Of a stretch of DNA of 64,000 nucleotides, positions 17,367 to 26,391 are shown piece after piece. The notes under the pieces are model-generated. The model worked only from the letters and a program-made list of their open reading frames with translations, made no database searches and was not told the DNA's origin. Position numbers and translations under genes: made by a program. The stretch lies in assembly GCF_000785435.2 (NCBI RefSeq), contig NZ_JTDB02000012.1, positions 1 to 64,000 of the forward strand. Direction: 5' to 3'. This DNA is from Paraburkholderia sacchari (GTDB taxonomy: Bacteria; Pseudomonadota; Gammaproteobacteria; Burkholderiales; Burkholderiaceae). How positions within the stretch are numbered: the first letter of the stretch is position 1; every line of letters begins with the position of its first letter.

Positions 17367-19225
17367 GATGCCTCCCCTGGTGTGGCGGTATCCGCGCTTC
17401 CCGTGTCGTGCGCGGTTCCGGCATAGATCGTTCTGACCAACTCCGAATTGACTACCTCATCGAAGCTGCCTTGCATCACGATTTGCCCCTGATGCAGGAC
17501 TACGATGCGTGTTGCGACTTCCTTCACGAAGTCGAGGTCGTGTTCAACCAGCAGGCAGCACAGTTGATACTGGTGAGCCAATGCTGCGAGCACGTTGCCG
17601 ATCTGCGTACGTTCAGTTTTTGTCAGTCCAGCCGTCGGTTCATCTAGCAGCACGATGCGCGGCTCCAACGCAAGCACCATTGCCAGTTCCAGTGCCTGCT
17701 GCTGGCCGTGCGACAGGTCCTTGGCCACGGCATCTAGCTTCTGGTCGAGGCCCGTTGTACGAACAACCTCGAGCGCATACGGTGGCAATGCAAGCATGTG
17801 TAAGCGCTTGAAGAACGAAGGCCGTTCGATGATCGTGCCAGCGATCCTCAGGCATTCCCCGACTGTCAGGGTATCGAAAATGTTCGCGTTCTGGAATTTG
17901 CGGCCCAGACCGAAACGAACGCACTGGTCGGGCGGCAAGTCGCGGATATCGTGACCGCATAGCACAACCGTGCCGTCGGAACGCTCTGCTCCGTCGCTCA
18001 TGCATCGCATCAATGTGGTTTTGCCTGCTCCGTTCGGCCCGATCAGGCCAACCAGTTCTCCTGCTTTGGCATTCAGGTCGATGCCCTGCAGCACCTTCAG
18101 GCTACCAAAATGTTTGGCAACGCCGGCCATCTGCAGCGCCGGCGCGGAAGCCGGTTGCACATGATCGAGGCGCACGGGACGCTCAACCAGTTCGAGATCA
18201 ACGGCATTTCCAGTCGGACTGCGAAACGGTCTGAGCAGCAATGGCACCAGGCCTTGTGGCAACAGGACAATTACCGCGACGAACGCCGCACCAAGAATGA
18301 GCTGCCATGCAAACGGCATGCTGCCGCTCAGATACGACGTTGCGACATTGATCAGCAGCGTGCCGATCACAGGTCCCCACAATGTGCCTCGACCACCGAG
18401 TGCGACCCAGATGATCAACTGCGTCCCGAGAACGAAGCCGGTCAGTTCAGGCGCAACGACGCCGCTGAACGATCCATAGCCAAATCCCGCGATGCTGGCA
18501 ACAATGGCCGCCACAACCAGCAGGACAATCTTCCCAAGCGATGTGTTGATGCCAAGGTATGAGCAGCGCGATTCATTGTCGCGAATGGCCACCAGCACGC
18601 GGCCGCCATCGCTGCGCACGAAAAGCCACGCAAGTGTCGCGATGCCCAGCAATCCAGCACCGGCGATCCAGTACCACGCGTGAAGCGACAGATCAAATGT
18701 TTCGTAGCCGGTCAGGCCCGAGCTTGAGCCGGTCCACTCACCGCCAGACAGGAGCACCTGGCTGAGCACGATTGGCAGAACGAGCGACATCACAGTGGCA
18801 AAGAATGGAGAAGCGCCCCGATAAAATGACAGCCAGCCGAGCAACGCTGCGATCGCGGCCGCGACGAGGATGGCGGCGCCCACTGCCAGTACAACGTATC
18901 CGGGCGAGAACCCGCCGTGTGTAAACACGAGGCCCGCGGCATAGGCACCAACCCCGAAGAAGGCCGATTGCCCGAACGTCAGGTAACCCGTGTAGCCCCA
19001 CAGGATGTCGACGGTTACCGCGACAATCGAGAAGAAGAACGCCTGAATCAGGACGTTCAGGAGGTACGTGCCGAACAGGAACGGCCCGACGGCCAGCAGC
19101 AGGACGGCCGATGCACCGAACAGAAGCATGCCACGCGAATGTATCTTTCGCCGATCGGACAACCGATTCTCGCTATGCGAGGATTTGACGCCGACAGGGG
19201 CCGGCGACATATTGACTTTAGCCAT
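17363..19225 (-). CDS. Fused LivM-type permease and LivG-type ATPase
   Basis: Encodes 620 residues. The first half is a LivM-like permease with about eight to nine membrane segments and the TGYLTFGQSAFFGVGAYAAG motif. The second half (from about residue 355) is a LivG-like ATPase with Walker A GPNGAGKTTLMR, signature LSHGQQQALELAMVLA and Walker B IVLLDEPTAGL. The fusion makes one polypeptide span and power the channel, with LivH as the other permease and LivF as the other ATPase. The start at 19225 overlaps the livH stop by eight bases; a longer frame upstream to 19276 lacks a ribosome site. Confidence 0.9.
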   Translation of the reverse strand: MAKVNMSPAPVGVKSSHSENRLSDRRKIHSRGMLLFGASAVLLLAVGPFLFGTYLLNVLIQAFFFSIVAVTVDILWGYTGYLTFGQSAFFGVGAYAAGLVFTHGGFSPGYVVLAVGAAILVAAAIAALLGWLSFYRGASPFFATVMSLVLPIVLSQVLLSGGEWTGSSSGLTGYETFDLSLHAWYWIAGAGLLGIATLAWLFVRSDGGRVLVAIRDNESRCSYLGINTSLGKIVLLVVAAIVASIAGFGYGSFSGVVAPELTGFVLGTQLIIWVALGGRGTLWGPVIGTLLINVATSYLSGSMPFAWQLILGAAFVAVIVLLPQGLVPLLLRPFRSPTGNAVDLELVERPVRLDHVQPASAPALQMAGVAKHFGSLKVLQGIDLNAKAGELVGLIGPNGAGKTTLMRCMSDGAERSDGTVVLCGHDIRDLPPDQCVRFGLGRKFQNANIFDTLTVGECLRIAGTIIERPSFFKRLHMLALPPYALEVVRTTGLDQKLDAVAKDLSHGQQQALELAMVLALEPRIVLLDEPTAGLTKTERTQIGNVLAALAHQYQLCCLLVEHDLDFVKEVATRIVVLHQGQIVMQGSFDEVVNSELVRTIYAGTAHDTGSADTATPGEAS

Positions 19226-20051
19226 GAGAGAACCCCTTCGGACGAACGCGCAGCGTGAGAGCGGCAAGTACGGCAATGGTCAGGCCACCCAATACCGGAC
19301 TGACAAACGTGCTAACAAGAACCTGGCACGCCCCGAACACCAGACACGTAACCAGCAGGCTGACCATCGAGTAGCCTGAAACCATGACCAGCATGAAGGC
19401 ACTGACCAGCCACGGTAGCCCCATGTTGGGATCGACACTTGACAAGGGCGTAATCAGCGTGCCCGCCAGGGAACCAAGCGCTGCGCCCAGACTGAACGTG
19501 ATGAAGCGGATTCGTCCAGAATGAATGCCGAGTCCGCGCGCGAGATCCTCATTCATGATCACCGCTCGGGTCTTGACGCCAAAGCGTGTGCCGGACAGTA
19601 GCGCGGTCAGGAGCCCGCACAAGCCCAACGCGATCGGAATCAGCAGCAGGCGATAGGCAGAATAGTCCGTGCCGGCGATCGAGAAAGCTCCCTTCAGCGG
19701 CGTTTCGACAAACTGCACCTCCCGGCCGAACACCATCACAATGATCTGTCCGATGACGATTCCGAGACCCCAGGTGGCAAGGATTGCGTCGAGGGGGCGC
19801 TTATACAGGGGGCGCACGATCACCTGCTCGACGAGCATGCCAACTCCTACGCCCACAGCCAGTGCGAGTGGCACGCCGATCCATGGATTGAGTTTCAATT
19901 GCGTGACCACAAAGCTCGCGTAGGCACCCATCGTCAGCAGCGCACCGTGGGCGAAGTTGACGATTTTCATCACGCCGAAAATCATCATCAAACCGGCGGT
20001 CACGATGAACAGTATCGCCGCGGTGGTGAAAATATCTAGTGCTAGAACCAT
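19218..20051 (-). CDS. ABC transporter permease, LivH/UrtB type
   Basis: Encodes 277 residues, all hydrophobic, with about eight membrane segments and the family motif MKIVNFAHGALLTMGAYASFVV near the N-terminus. It forms the inner-membrane channel with the permease half of the fused downstream gene. The start at 20051 was chosen because GGAGA lies nine bases upstream; a start at 20147 would add 32 hydrophilic residues not seen in the family. It follows the binding-protein gene by 77 bp in the same operon. Confidence 0.9.
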   Translation of the reverse strand: MVLALDIFTTAAILFIVTAGLMMIFGVMKIVNFAHGALLTMGAYASFVVTQLKLNPWIGVPLALAVGVGVGMLVEQVIVRPLYKRPLDAILATWGLGIVIGQIIVMVFGREVQFVETPLKGAFSIAGTDYSAYRLLLIPIALGLCGLLTALLSGTRFGVKTRAVIMNEDLARGLGIHSGRIRFITFSLGAALGSLAGTLITPLSSVDPNMGLPWLVSAFMLVMVSGYSMVSLLVTCLVFGACQVLVSTFVSPVLGGLTIAVLAALTLRVRPKGFSHG

Positions 20052-20128
20052 TTCCGTCTCCAGTCGCATCCGCCCCGCGCGGCGTACCACGCCAAGCCAG
20101 CAGGCGGATGCCTTGTCCTTGACCTCGT

Positions 20129-21292
20129 CTACTTGATGTTCGGGCATTGCGAGCCCGGATTGACATCAGGGAAGGTCTGCAAAATCTTCACGGAACCATC
20201 GGGCTGGATCTGGCCGAGGCGCATCGCAAGCGGCGTGTGCCGGCTCTTGTCCATCGATACCACGCCGCGTGGCCCATCGAACGATACCTGGTCAAGTGCC
20301 TTTATCACCTTGCCTGGATCTGTCGAGCCCGCCTTCTCGACCGCCGCCTTGTAAAGGAAGAAGGCCTCGTACTGCGGCTCGGACAGTTCGTTCGGCGTCT
20401 TTACGTTCTTCCCAAACTGTTTGTCCATGGCAGTGAGAAATTTCTTGTTTGCGGACGTGTTAATGCTCGTCAGATAGGACCCGGACATGTAGATGCCGGT
20501 GGCAACGTCACCCATGCTCTTCGCTGTCCCTTCGTCAATGGCGAGGTTGCCGTACGGCAGCGTCATCCCCGAACCCTTCAGCTGCTTGGCGAGCGCAACA
20601 TTAGGCGCGCCCCCCGCTGTGGCGCTAATCAGCGCATCGGGATGAACGGAACGGATCTTGGAAAGAATCGGTGTCCAGTCCGTGCCGTCGATCGGCAGGT
20701 ACTCTTCGCCGACAACCTTGCCGCCGTGCTGCTCGATATATTTCTTCGTGAACTCGAGCATGCCGCGACCGAACGCATAGTCGCTGCCGACCAGGTAGAA
20801 CGTCTTAGCGCCCTTGCTCTTCTCGAAGAAGTCGACGACGGGTGCGACCTGTTGTTCCGGCACCCAGCCGTTGACATACATCCACGGACTGCACGACCGC
20901 CCTTCATAGAACGACGTATAGATGAACGGCTTCTTGCCGCGAGCGACAATGGGCAAAGCTGCGTTGCGCGCCGCACTGGTCTCCATCGAGATGATCGCAT
21001 CAACGTCTTTCTGGAACACCAGCGTGTCGTAGGCCTTCTGTGCGCCGACTGCACCAGACGCATCGTCTGCGATTTCGAGCTGGACCTTGCGTCCCAGGAT
21101 GCCACCGGCGGCGTTGATTTCGTCGACCGCGAGCTGCGATGACTGCACGACGGCAGGTGCGACTACGCTGTTGGCGCCGGACAAGCCAACCGCAACACCG
21201 ATCTTGATGGGCTCTGCGGCATATGCGTTTGCAGCAAGCGCGGCTATCGCTGCAACGGCGCCTACAAGGACGCGATGTTTGAACGGATTCAT
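20129..21292 (-). CDS. Periplasmic substrate-binding protein of the amide/urea-type ABC transporter
   Basis: Encodes 387 residues with a clear signal peptide (MNPFKHRVLVGAVAAIAALAANAYAAEP, cleavage after AYA). The mature part is a type I binding fold (IKIGVAVGLSGANSVVAPAVVQSSQLAVDEINAAGGILGRKVQL). It captures the solute in the periplasm and hands it to the LivH/LivM pair. The ATG at 21292 has the ribosome site AAGGAG. It shares its fold with the cytoplasmic sensor AmiC at the operon end, so the same compound could be bound by both. The substrate itself is not determined by the sequence. Confidence 0.9.
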   Translation of the reverse strand: MNPFKHRVLVGAVAAIAALAANAYAAEPIKIGVAVGLSGANSVVAPAVVQSSQLAVDEINAAGGILGRKVQLEIADDASGAVGAQKAYDTLVFQKDVDAIISMETSAARNAALPIVARGKKPFIYTSFYEGRSCSPWMYVNGWVPEQQVAPVVDFFEKSKGAKTFYLVGSDYAFGRGMLEFTKKYIEQHGGKVVGEEYLPIDGTDWTPILSKIRSVHPDALISATAGGAPNVALAKQLKGSGMTLPYGNLAIDEGTAKSMGDVATGIYMSGSYLTSINTSANKKFLTAMDKQFGKNVKTPNELSEPQYEAFFLYKAAVEKAGSTDPGKVIKALDQVSFDGPRGVVSMDKSRHTPLAMRLGQIQPDGSVKILQTFPDVNPGSQCPNIK

Positions 21293-21330
21293 GGTGTCTC
21301 CTTCACGTAAGGTCGGTTTCGTTTTCAGGG

Positions 21331-22248
21331 TCATGCGGACGTCGCCGGATCACTCACGGACGTGAGAGGCCAGCCAGTGCCCAGCATCGGGTCGTACACG
21401 TCAATGCGCCGGTCGCGCAGCACGTGGTTAAAAGCGTTGAGCGTGCGCCCAGACCGGATGCGCTGCAGGTCGATTTCTGCGTACAGGATTTCTTCGCGAT
21501 CCTGACTAGCCGGGCCGGCCAGCGGCCATCCGTCACCGCCCACAATCAGGCTTTGTCCGATAAACGGTTGCTCGCGCTCGGTGCCGATCCGGTTTGCGCA
21601 CGCGATCATCAGACCATTGCTATGTGCGGCGGCCATCGTGAGCGTCGCAGCCATCGCCTGGTGCTCTGCCGGCTGCCCCGTCATGGGCACCCAGTTCGTT
21701 GGCACGCAGACGATGTCGGCACCCTGGGTGGCTGCCAGCCGGTACACCTCCGGGAACCATCCGTCATAGCAAATCGCGATCGAGATCCGCCCGAGCGTCG
21801 TGTGGAACACCGGCACACCGCGATTACCCGGCTCGAAGTAGACGTTTTCGTTGTTCCATAGATGGAGCTTCCGGTACGTCCCGATGTGCCCCGACGGGCC
21901 GACGCAGATAGCCGAGTTGTAAAGTCGCTTGCCCTCGCGCTCTGCAACACCCGCAACGATATGGACGCCAAGACGCTGTGCCGCGTCAGCCCAAGTCTGT
22001 ACCGTCTCGCCGTTCGGAAGATCTTCGGCCAGCGCGAATGCTTCCTCGCGGTCAGCAAAGACATACCCGGTGTTGGCTAATTCGGGCAGGACCACGAGGG
22101 CTGCGCCGTTCTTCGCGGCTTCCTCGATGTAGCGGAGCGACTTCGCGACGTTTTCATGCTTTTCGCCGACGCGAGGCTCCATCTGTACGCAGGCCACGAC
22201 GGGCCCATTAACGCTCCGAGGGGCAGAGCTGCGCTGCAAGTTTTCCAA
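21331..22248 (-). CDS. Nitrilase-superfamily carbon-nitrogen hydrolase (amidase or nitrilase)
   Basis: Encodes 305 residues with the full catalytic set: Glu56 in LPELANTG, Lys127 in YRKLHLW and Cys160 in AICYDGWFPEV. Members hydrolyse nitriles, aliphatic amides or N-carbamoyl compounds through a cysteine thioester. The sequence alone does not decide among these. A TTG at 22248 is chosen as start because GGAGA lies just upstream and it follows the leader terminator; frames further upstream would cross the terminator hairpin. It is the first gene of the operon and so the direct target of leader control. Confidence 0.8.
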   Translation of the reverse strand: MENLQRSSAPRSVNGPVVACVQMEPRVGEKHENVAKSLRYIEEAAKNGAALVVLPELANTGYVFADREEAFALAEDLPNGETVQTWADAAQRLGVHIVAGVAEREGKRLYNSAICVGPSGHIGTYRKLHLWNNENVYFEPGNRGVPVFHTTLGRISIAICYDGWFPEVYRLAATQGADIVCVPTNWVPMTGQPAEHQAMAATLTMAAAHSNGLMIACANRIGTEREQPFIGQSLIVGGDGWPLAGPASQDREEILYAEIDLQRIRSGRTLNAFNHVLRDRRIDVYDPMLGTGWPLTSVSDPATSA

Positions 22249-22264
22249 TTCTGTTCTCCAAAAG

Positions 22265-22307
22265 CAAAAAGCCCCCGAACCGGCGTTGGTACGCAAGTTC
22301 GGGGGCT
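22265..22307 (-). terminator. Rho-independent terminator in the operon leader
   Basis: On the minus strand AGCCCCCGAAC (22297-22307) pairs perfectly with GTTCGGGGGCT (22270-22280), 11 bp, and is followed by TTTTT. It lies between the promoter and the first gene, 17 bases before the TTG start, so it would switch off the operon unless prevented. This is the place and form of the terminator controlled by AmiR-type proteins. Confidence 0.85.
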
Positions 22308-22327
22308 GCATAGCCTTCCATGTAGCA

Positions 22328-22366
22328 CGGCATCGTTGCCGCGAATTGCCGATGACACTCGGCAAT
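22328..22366 (-). promoter_or_regulatory. Candidate ANTAR-responsive leader hairpins
   Basis: Two hairpins stand between promoter and terminator. The first (22345-22366) is an 8-bp perfect stem ATTGCCGA/TCGGCAAT with a 6-nt loop GTGTCA. The second (22328-22341) is CGGC/GCCG with the 6-nt loop AACGAT. ANTAR targets are tandem hairpins with hexanucleotide loops bearing A at position 1 and G at position 4; the second loop fits, the first does not fit exactly. Confidence 0.55.
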
Positions 22367-22376
22367 CGATGGCGAA

Positions 22377-22405
22377 AATGTACGAAGCCCGCGTTAGTCC
22401 GTCAA
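22377..22405 (-). promoter_or_regulatory. Predicted sigma70-type promoter of the amide operon
   Basis: On the minus strand TTGACG (22400-22405) is separated by 17 bases from TACATT (22377-22382). The start point would be near 22370, giving a leader of about 120 nt that contains both hairpins and the terminator. Confidence 0.6.
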
Positions 22406-22409
22406 GGAG

Positions 22410-23020
22410 ATTTGACCGATTTCAGGGAAAGTCCCTAGCTATGGCGAGCCCAAAATCCAGAACGCTCGGGGGACTTTCGCGCAACCCCGTGGGCTCTGAG
22501 CTAGGGGCCCGACTGCCTGATTGCCGAGCGCAACCGCTTGTTGCCGGGCGTCTGCGGCCCGATTCGCTTGTTGATCGGGGCTCGCGGCAATGCAGCACGC
22601 CGGGAAACACCATCGTCGTCGCGCCTCAACTCGCGTGTCGCCTTCACAATGCAGGTAAGCTGATTCCCGTGGCGCTCGGCGAGCCAACTCTGCTTGATGG
22701 TGGCAAGCGACTCATGTTGAAGGGCGGCTCATCGAGGGTGAACGGCCATCTGAACGCGATCCATGACCGACCGGAAATGGCCGATCCCAGAAATTCCGCG
22801 ACGGCGGGCGGTGTCCAGGGCGGCAGCTCGCAGCATCGCGCTTCCATAGTCGATCCGGAAAGCGGGCCATCGACCCAGAGCGAGGCCTATGTCGGCTTTC
22901 GACGCCTTACATCGTTCTGGCGTATGTGGGTGGCGAGTTATCGGTGGAACGCCTCCACCGTCGCGCCGTCGAGCTACACGACAGAATGGGGCGACCTGCC
23001 GATCGTGCGGAGACCGACGG
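22410..23020. other. Gap with no supported gene
   Basis: About 600 bases between the amide operon promoter and the UPF0489 gene. Open frames exist on both strands but have no motif, no ribosome site and no resemblance to a family I know. It may hold upstream regulatory sites of the operon or decayed DNA. Confidence 0.4.
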
Positions 23021-23023
23021 TGC

Positions 23024-23791
23024 TCATGTCATCGCCGCTTCAATGTGCTGCTTCATGCGTTCCAGCAGCGACGCGCTGGTCACGTCCGAGCCTTCGCAAC
23101 GAAGCTCTGTCACGTAGTCGGGTTCGGTAGCGATGGTCACCGCGACCGCGTTGCGCACGAGCCGGTGGAAGGTTTCCGGGTTCTCAGGGTTGATCGACTT
23201 CTCTGAGTGGAAGTAATCGAGATCGATGTCCAGGACGTAGGGCGCCGTTTCAGTGTCCGGCAACCTGTCCGCCTGCGCCATCCCGTTGAGCATCGCTAGT
23301 TCGTGGTCGAGGTAAGCCGATTCGAGGACCTGCGCCGCATGGGTGATCATGCACGCGTCGTCGTGCGGACGCTTGTCGCAGTCGATCGCGCAAAGCGCGC
23401 CCGATTCGTAAATCCCGTCGTGTTCGGTCCATGTCTCGCCCGACAGGTTGACGACGAACGCGCGGGAAATGATCCCCGCCAGAAGGGCGGTCCGGATGTG
23501 CTCGTCGTTTTTCAATTTGAACACCGCATCCACCACCGCCTTGTCATCCTCCCAATGGATGGCTTCGATCAGCCCCGGCAACATGGCGTCCATCGCATCC
23601 TCATCCCCTTTCGTTATCCGGTAGCGATAGCGACGGAACGCCTCCATTGTGTCAGTGTGGTGGTCGAGCGTCACGAGAGCGGGCGCATCCGCGTGCTTCC
23701 GCCGGATCTGGGCCCACGGGAGCAGCACGGTGTGGTGCGCCTCGACGATGTAGACGTCTTTGCCGCCGATGGTGATCAGGTCATGGAACAT
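23024..23791 (-). CDS. UPF0489 family protein (arginase-fold, possible peptide arginase)
   Basis: Encodes about 255 residues. VYIVEAHHTVLLPWAQIRR (His19-His20), TLDHHTDTMEAF (Asp43-His44-His45-Asp47) and VLDIDLDYF (Asp188, Asp190, Asp192) reproduce the metal-binding DxHxD and DxDxD patterns of the arginase/deacetylase fold that define UPF0489. Bacterial members related to OspR convert arginine to ornithine in peptide natural products, but no precursor peptide is recognisable here. The ATG at 23791 starts at the conserved region; a longer frame begins at 23869. It is divergent from the 23967 gene with about 175 bp between. Confidence 0.7.
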   Translation of the reverse strand: MFHDLITIGGKDVYIVEAHHTVLLPWAQIRRKHADAPALVTLDHHTDTMEAFRRYRYRITKGDEDAMDAMLPGLIEAIHWEDDKAVVDAVFKLKNDEHIRTALLAGIISRAFVVNLSGETWTEHDGIYESGALCAIDCDKRPHDDACMITHAAQVLESAYLDHELAMLNGMAQADRLPDTETAPYVLDIDLDYFHSEKSINPENPETFHRLVRNAVAVTIATEPDYVTELRCEGSDVTSASLLERMKQHIEAAMT

Positions 23792-23966
23792 GGTGATGGT
23801 TACGTGCAGCGTGGAACCTCCAGCATACAACGGCGCAAAGCGTGAGACGTGCCGAACGAAACCCACCAACTAGAACGCCCGCTGCAAAGCAGGAGCGTCG
23901 ATTCGACCGCCCGGCATGCGGCATCCGGTATATTTTCCGGACAACTTTCATTGCTTTTGATCTCCC

Positions 23967-24707
23967 ATGGCCAATCTGGATGACGTCCGCTGGACGTTCT
24001 GCCTCGCCGACGTCGAAACCGCCGGCAACGCGCTGCGGGTGCGCGCCTTTCTCCGTGACGTCGTGGAGCCCGCGCTTTCCGCGCTCGACGCCGACATCGA
24101 ACGGTGGGCAAACACCACCGAAGGTGGTGCCCCGTTCGCGCACGCCGACGCCAAAGAGTTACTGCGCTCGACCACCGAAGCATTCTGCCTGTCCATCCAT
24201 GCCCTGTTCGAGCGCCAACTTCGGCGGTGGGTTAGCGGGTGCGTCGTCTCGCTCGGCGCTTCCCCGGAGCGGATCGGCCGCGCCCGAAACAAGAACCTGA
24301 ACAACCTCGACCAGTTAATGCGCGAGGTGCGCGGTGTCCCGCTGCGCACGTTCGACAGTTACCCTGACCTGTTGCGCCTGCAGACGCTGGCCAACGCCTG
24401 CCGCCACGGCGACGGGGACGCCGCCCAAGACGTCTACAAGCAGTTCCCGGAACTGTGGCCCCCCGCCGTCACCATACCGGCCCAGCCGATGCCGGGACAG
24501 TCGATGATCCACGTGCCGCCGCTCCCGCCGTCGTTCGATAGCATCGTCGTGCCGCGCCAATGGTTGCGGGATTTCGTCGACGCGGTCGCCTGGTTTTGGG
24601 AAGACGTTGAATACGTGCACTGCAACAGCCTGATCGACGGAAACCCAAGCGTCAGCCACCGGTTGGCCACCCTGCGTCAGGCGCGCGCTGGTCGACCGTC
24701 GCCGTGA
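23967..24707 (+). CDS. Uncharacterised helical protein, possible HEPN-like
   Basis: Encodes 246 residues, mostly helical, no membrane segment or signal peptide. The middle contains LRLQTLANACRHGDGDAAQDVYKQFPELW (about residues 134-162). The N-A-x-x-[KR]-H-G-x-G pattern followed by a Pro-x-Leu motif recurs in uncharacterised, HEPN-like bacterial proteins; the Arg-His pair could be a ribonuclease active site. It is divergent from the UPF0489 gene and lies in an island that also carries a Gabija-like system, so a defence or toxin role is possible but unproven. IS66 element D begins 31 bp after its stop, so the gene itself is not interrupted. Confidence 0.5.
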   Translation: MANLDDVRWTFCLADVETAGNALRVRAFLRDVVEPALSALDADIERWANTTEGGAPFAHADAKELLRSTTEAFCLSIHALFERQLRRWVSGCVVSLGASPERIGRARNKNLNNLDQLMREVRGVPLRTFDSYPDLLRLQTLANACRHGDGDAAQDVYKQFPELWPPAVTIPAQPMPGQSMIHVPPLPPSFDSIVVPRQWLRDFVDAVAWFWEDVEYVHCNSLIDGNPSVSHRLATLRQARAGRPSP

Positions 24708-24792
24708 GTTACATACGACTGTGATCAGCCTTTCCCGGTAAGCGTGCGATTCGTACCGTGGCGGCGGGAGTTGACGGCCGGAGATGTTCGGT

Positions 24793-26340
24793 TCAGTGAA
24801 CCGGCGTGGTGCGAGCGGTGGCCGGCAGCAGCGGCACGATATTCCAGGGCAGCAGTTCATCGACGCGGTTAATCGGGTGATCGGCGATGCGTTCGATGAC
24901 GTGATGCAGGTAGGCTTCGGGATCGATCCCGTTCAGACGCGCGGAACCGATGAGGCTGTACATCGCGGCCGCGCGATCGCCGCCGGAATCGGCGCCGGCG
25001 AACAGATAGTTCCGGCGGCCGATGGCCACCCCGCGCAGCGCGCGTTCGGCCGGCAAGTTATCGATCTCCACTCGACCGTCGCTGCAGTAGTAGACGAGCG
25101 CGGCCCAGCGGTTCAGGGCGTATTGGATCGCTTTGCTGGTATCGGATTTCCCCGACAGTGTCAGGAGCGTCGCTTCGAACCACTGCTTCAGGCTGTCGAG
25201 CAGCGGAACCGCATGGGTTTGTCGGATTCGTCGACGCTCGTCAGGTGGTTTGCCGCGGATCTGCGCCTCGATCTGGTATAGCGCGCCGATGCGCTCGAGC
25301 GCTTCAGTCGTAATCGGTGACTTCCTCACGACATGCAGGTCGTGCAGCTTACGTCGGGCGTGCGCCATACAGGCCGCCTCCTGGATCCGCCCACTCTTGT
25401 AGAGCTCGGCGTAGCCGGCGAAGGCATCCGCCTGCAACACGCCCTGGAAGTCCGCCAGGTGGCGCTGCGGATGTTCACCGCGGCGATCCGGCGTATAGGC
25501 AAACCAGACCGCAGGCGACTCGGTCGAGCCCGCCGGCCGATCGTCACGCACGTAGACCCAGAGACGCCCAGTCTTGGTCTGACCGTTACCCGGCGCGAGC
25601 ACGGGCAGTGGCGTGTCGTCGCCATGAACCTTGACGCCGCTGAGCACGTATCGGCGTAGCGCGTCGACCAGCGGGCTGAGCAACGCGCTGATCGAACCCA
25701 TCCAGTAGGCCATCGTGCCGTGATCGAGCTCGACGCCTCCGCGGGCGTAGATCATGGACTGACGGTACAGCGGCACGTGGTCGGCGAACTTCGAGATTGC
25801 GATGTGGGCCAGCAAGGCAGGGCCCGGCAGGCCGCGATCGATCGGCCGACTCGGTGCCGCCGCTTGCACGATGCAATCGCAGCACGCGCAGGCCAGCTTC
25901 GGACGACGATGGCGGATCACCCGGAAGTGGCTGCGCACGAATTCAAGCTGCTCGGACACGTCTTCGCCGAGCGCCTTCAGGGCGCCGCCGCAATCGGGAC
26001 AGGCCTCGTGCTCCGGTCGATACTCGCGCTCTTCGCGTTCCAGATGTTCGGGCAGCGGTTTGCGTCCCGTCGCTTCGGCACGTTTGCGGGCGGGCTTCGA
26101 CTGAGCCACCCCGGCAGCGCCTTCGTCAGCCTGCAGATCCTCAAGCCGAAGCTCGAGCTGTTCGATCTCCCGTTCGACCTTCTCCGACTTGCGACCGAAC
26201 TGCATCCGTCGCAGCTTGGCGATCGTCAGCTTCAGATGCTCGATCTCGATCGCGCGCGACGAGAGCTGCTCGCGCAGATTGGCGACCATCGCCTTGAGCG
26301 CGTCAATATCGTCGGGGAGGTCGGTGGGAGGGGCAGACAT
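24793..26340 (-). CDS. tnpC: IS66 transposase TnpC (element D)
   Basis: Encodes 515 residues. N-terminal coiled coil (IEIEHLKLTIAKLRRMQFGRKSEKVEREIEQLELRLEDLQ), zinc knuckle LACACCD, DDE segments VHGDDTPLPVL, LQADAFAGY and ERALRGVAIGRRNYLFAG, and the ADHPINRVDELLPWNI tail. The frame is intact, unlike its relative in element B, and served to locate the frameshift there. Confidence 0.93.
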   Translation of the reverse strand: MSAPPTDLPDDIDALKAMVANLREQLSSRAIEIEHLKLTIAKLRRMQFGRKSEKVEREIEQLELRLEDLQADEGAAGVAQSKPARKRAEATGRKPLPEHLEREEREYRPEHEACPDCGGALKALGEDVSEQLEFVRSHFRVIRHRRPKLACACCDCIVQAAAPSRPIDRGLPGPALLAHIAISKFADHVPLYRQSMIYARGGVELDHGTMAYWMGSISALLSPLVDALRRYVLSGVKVHGDDTPLPVLAPGNGQTKTGRLWVYVRDDRPAGSTESPAVWFAYTPDRRGEHPQRHLADFQGVLQADAFAGYAELYKSGRIQEAACMAHARRKLHDLHVVRKSPITTEALERIGALYQIEAQIRGKPPDERRRIRQTHAVPLLDSLKQWFEATLLTLSGKSDTSKAIQYALNRWAALVYYCSDGRVEIDNLPAERALRGVAIGRRNYLFAGADSGGDRAAAMYSLIGSARLNGIDPEAYLHHVIERIADHPINRVDELLPWNIVPLLPATARTTPVH

Positions 26341-26391
26341 GCGGTGAGTTTACACGGCGCGACCCTCGAGCCCCCCACGCGTAATGAACGT

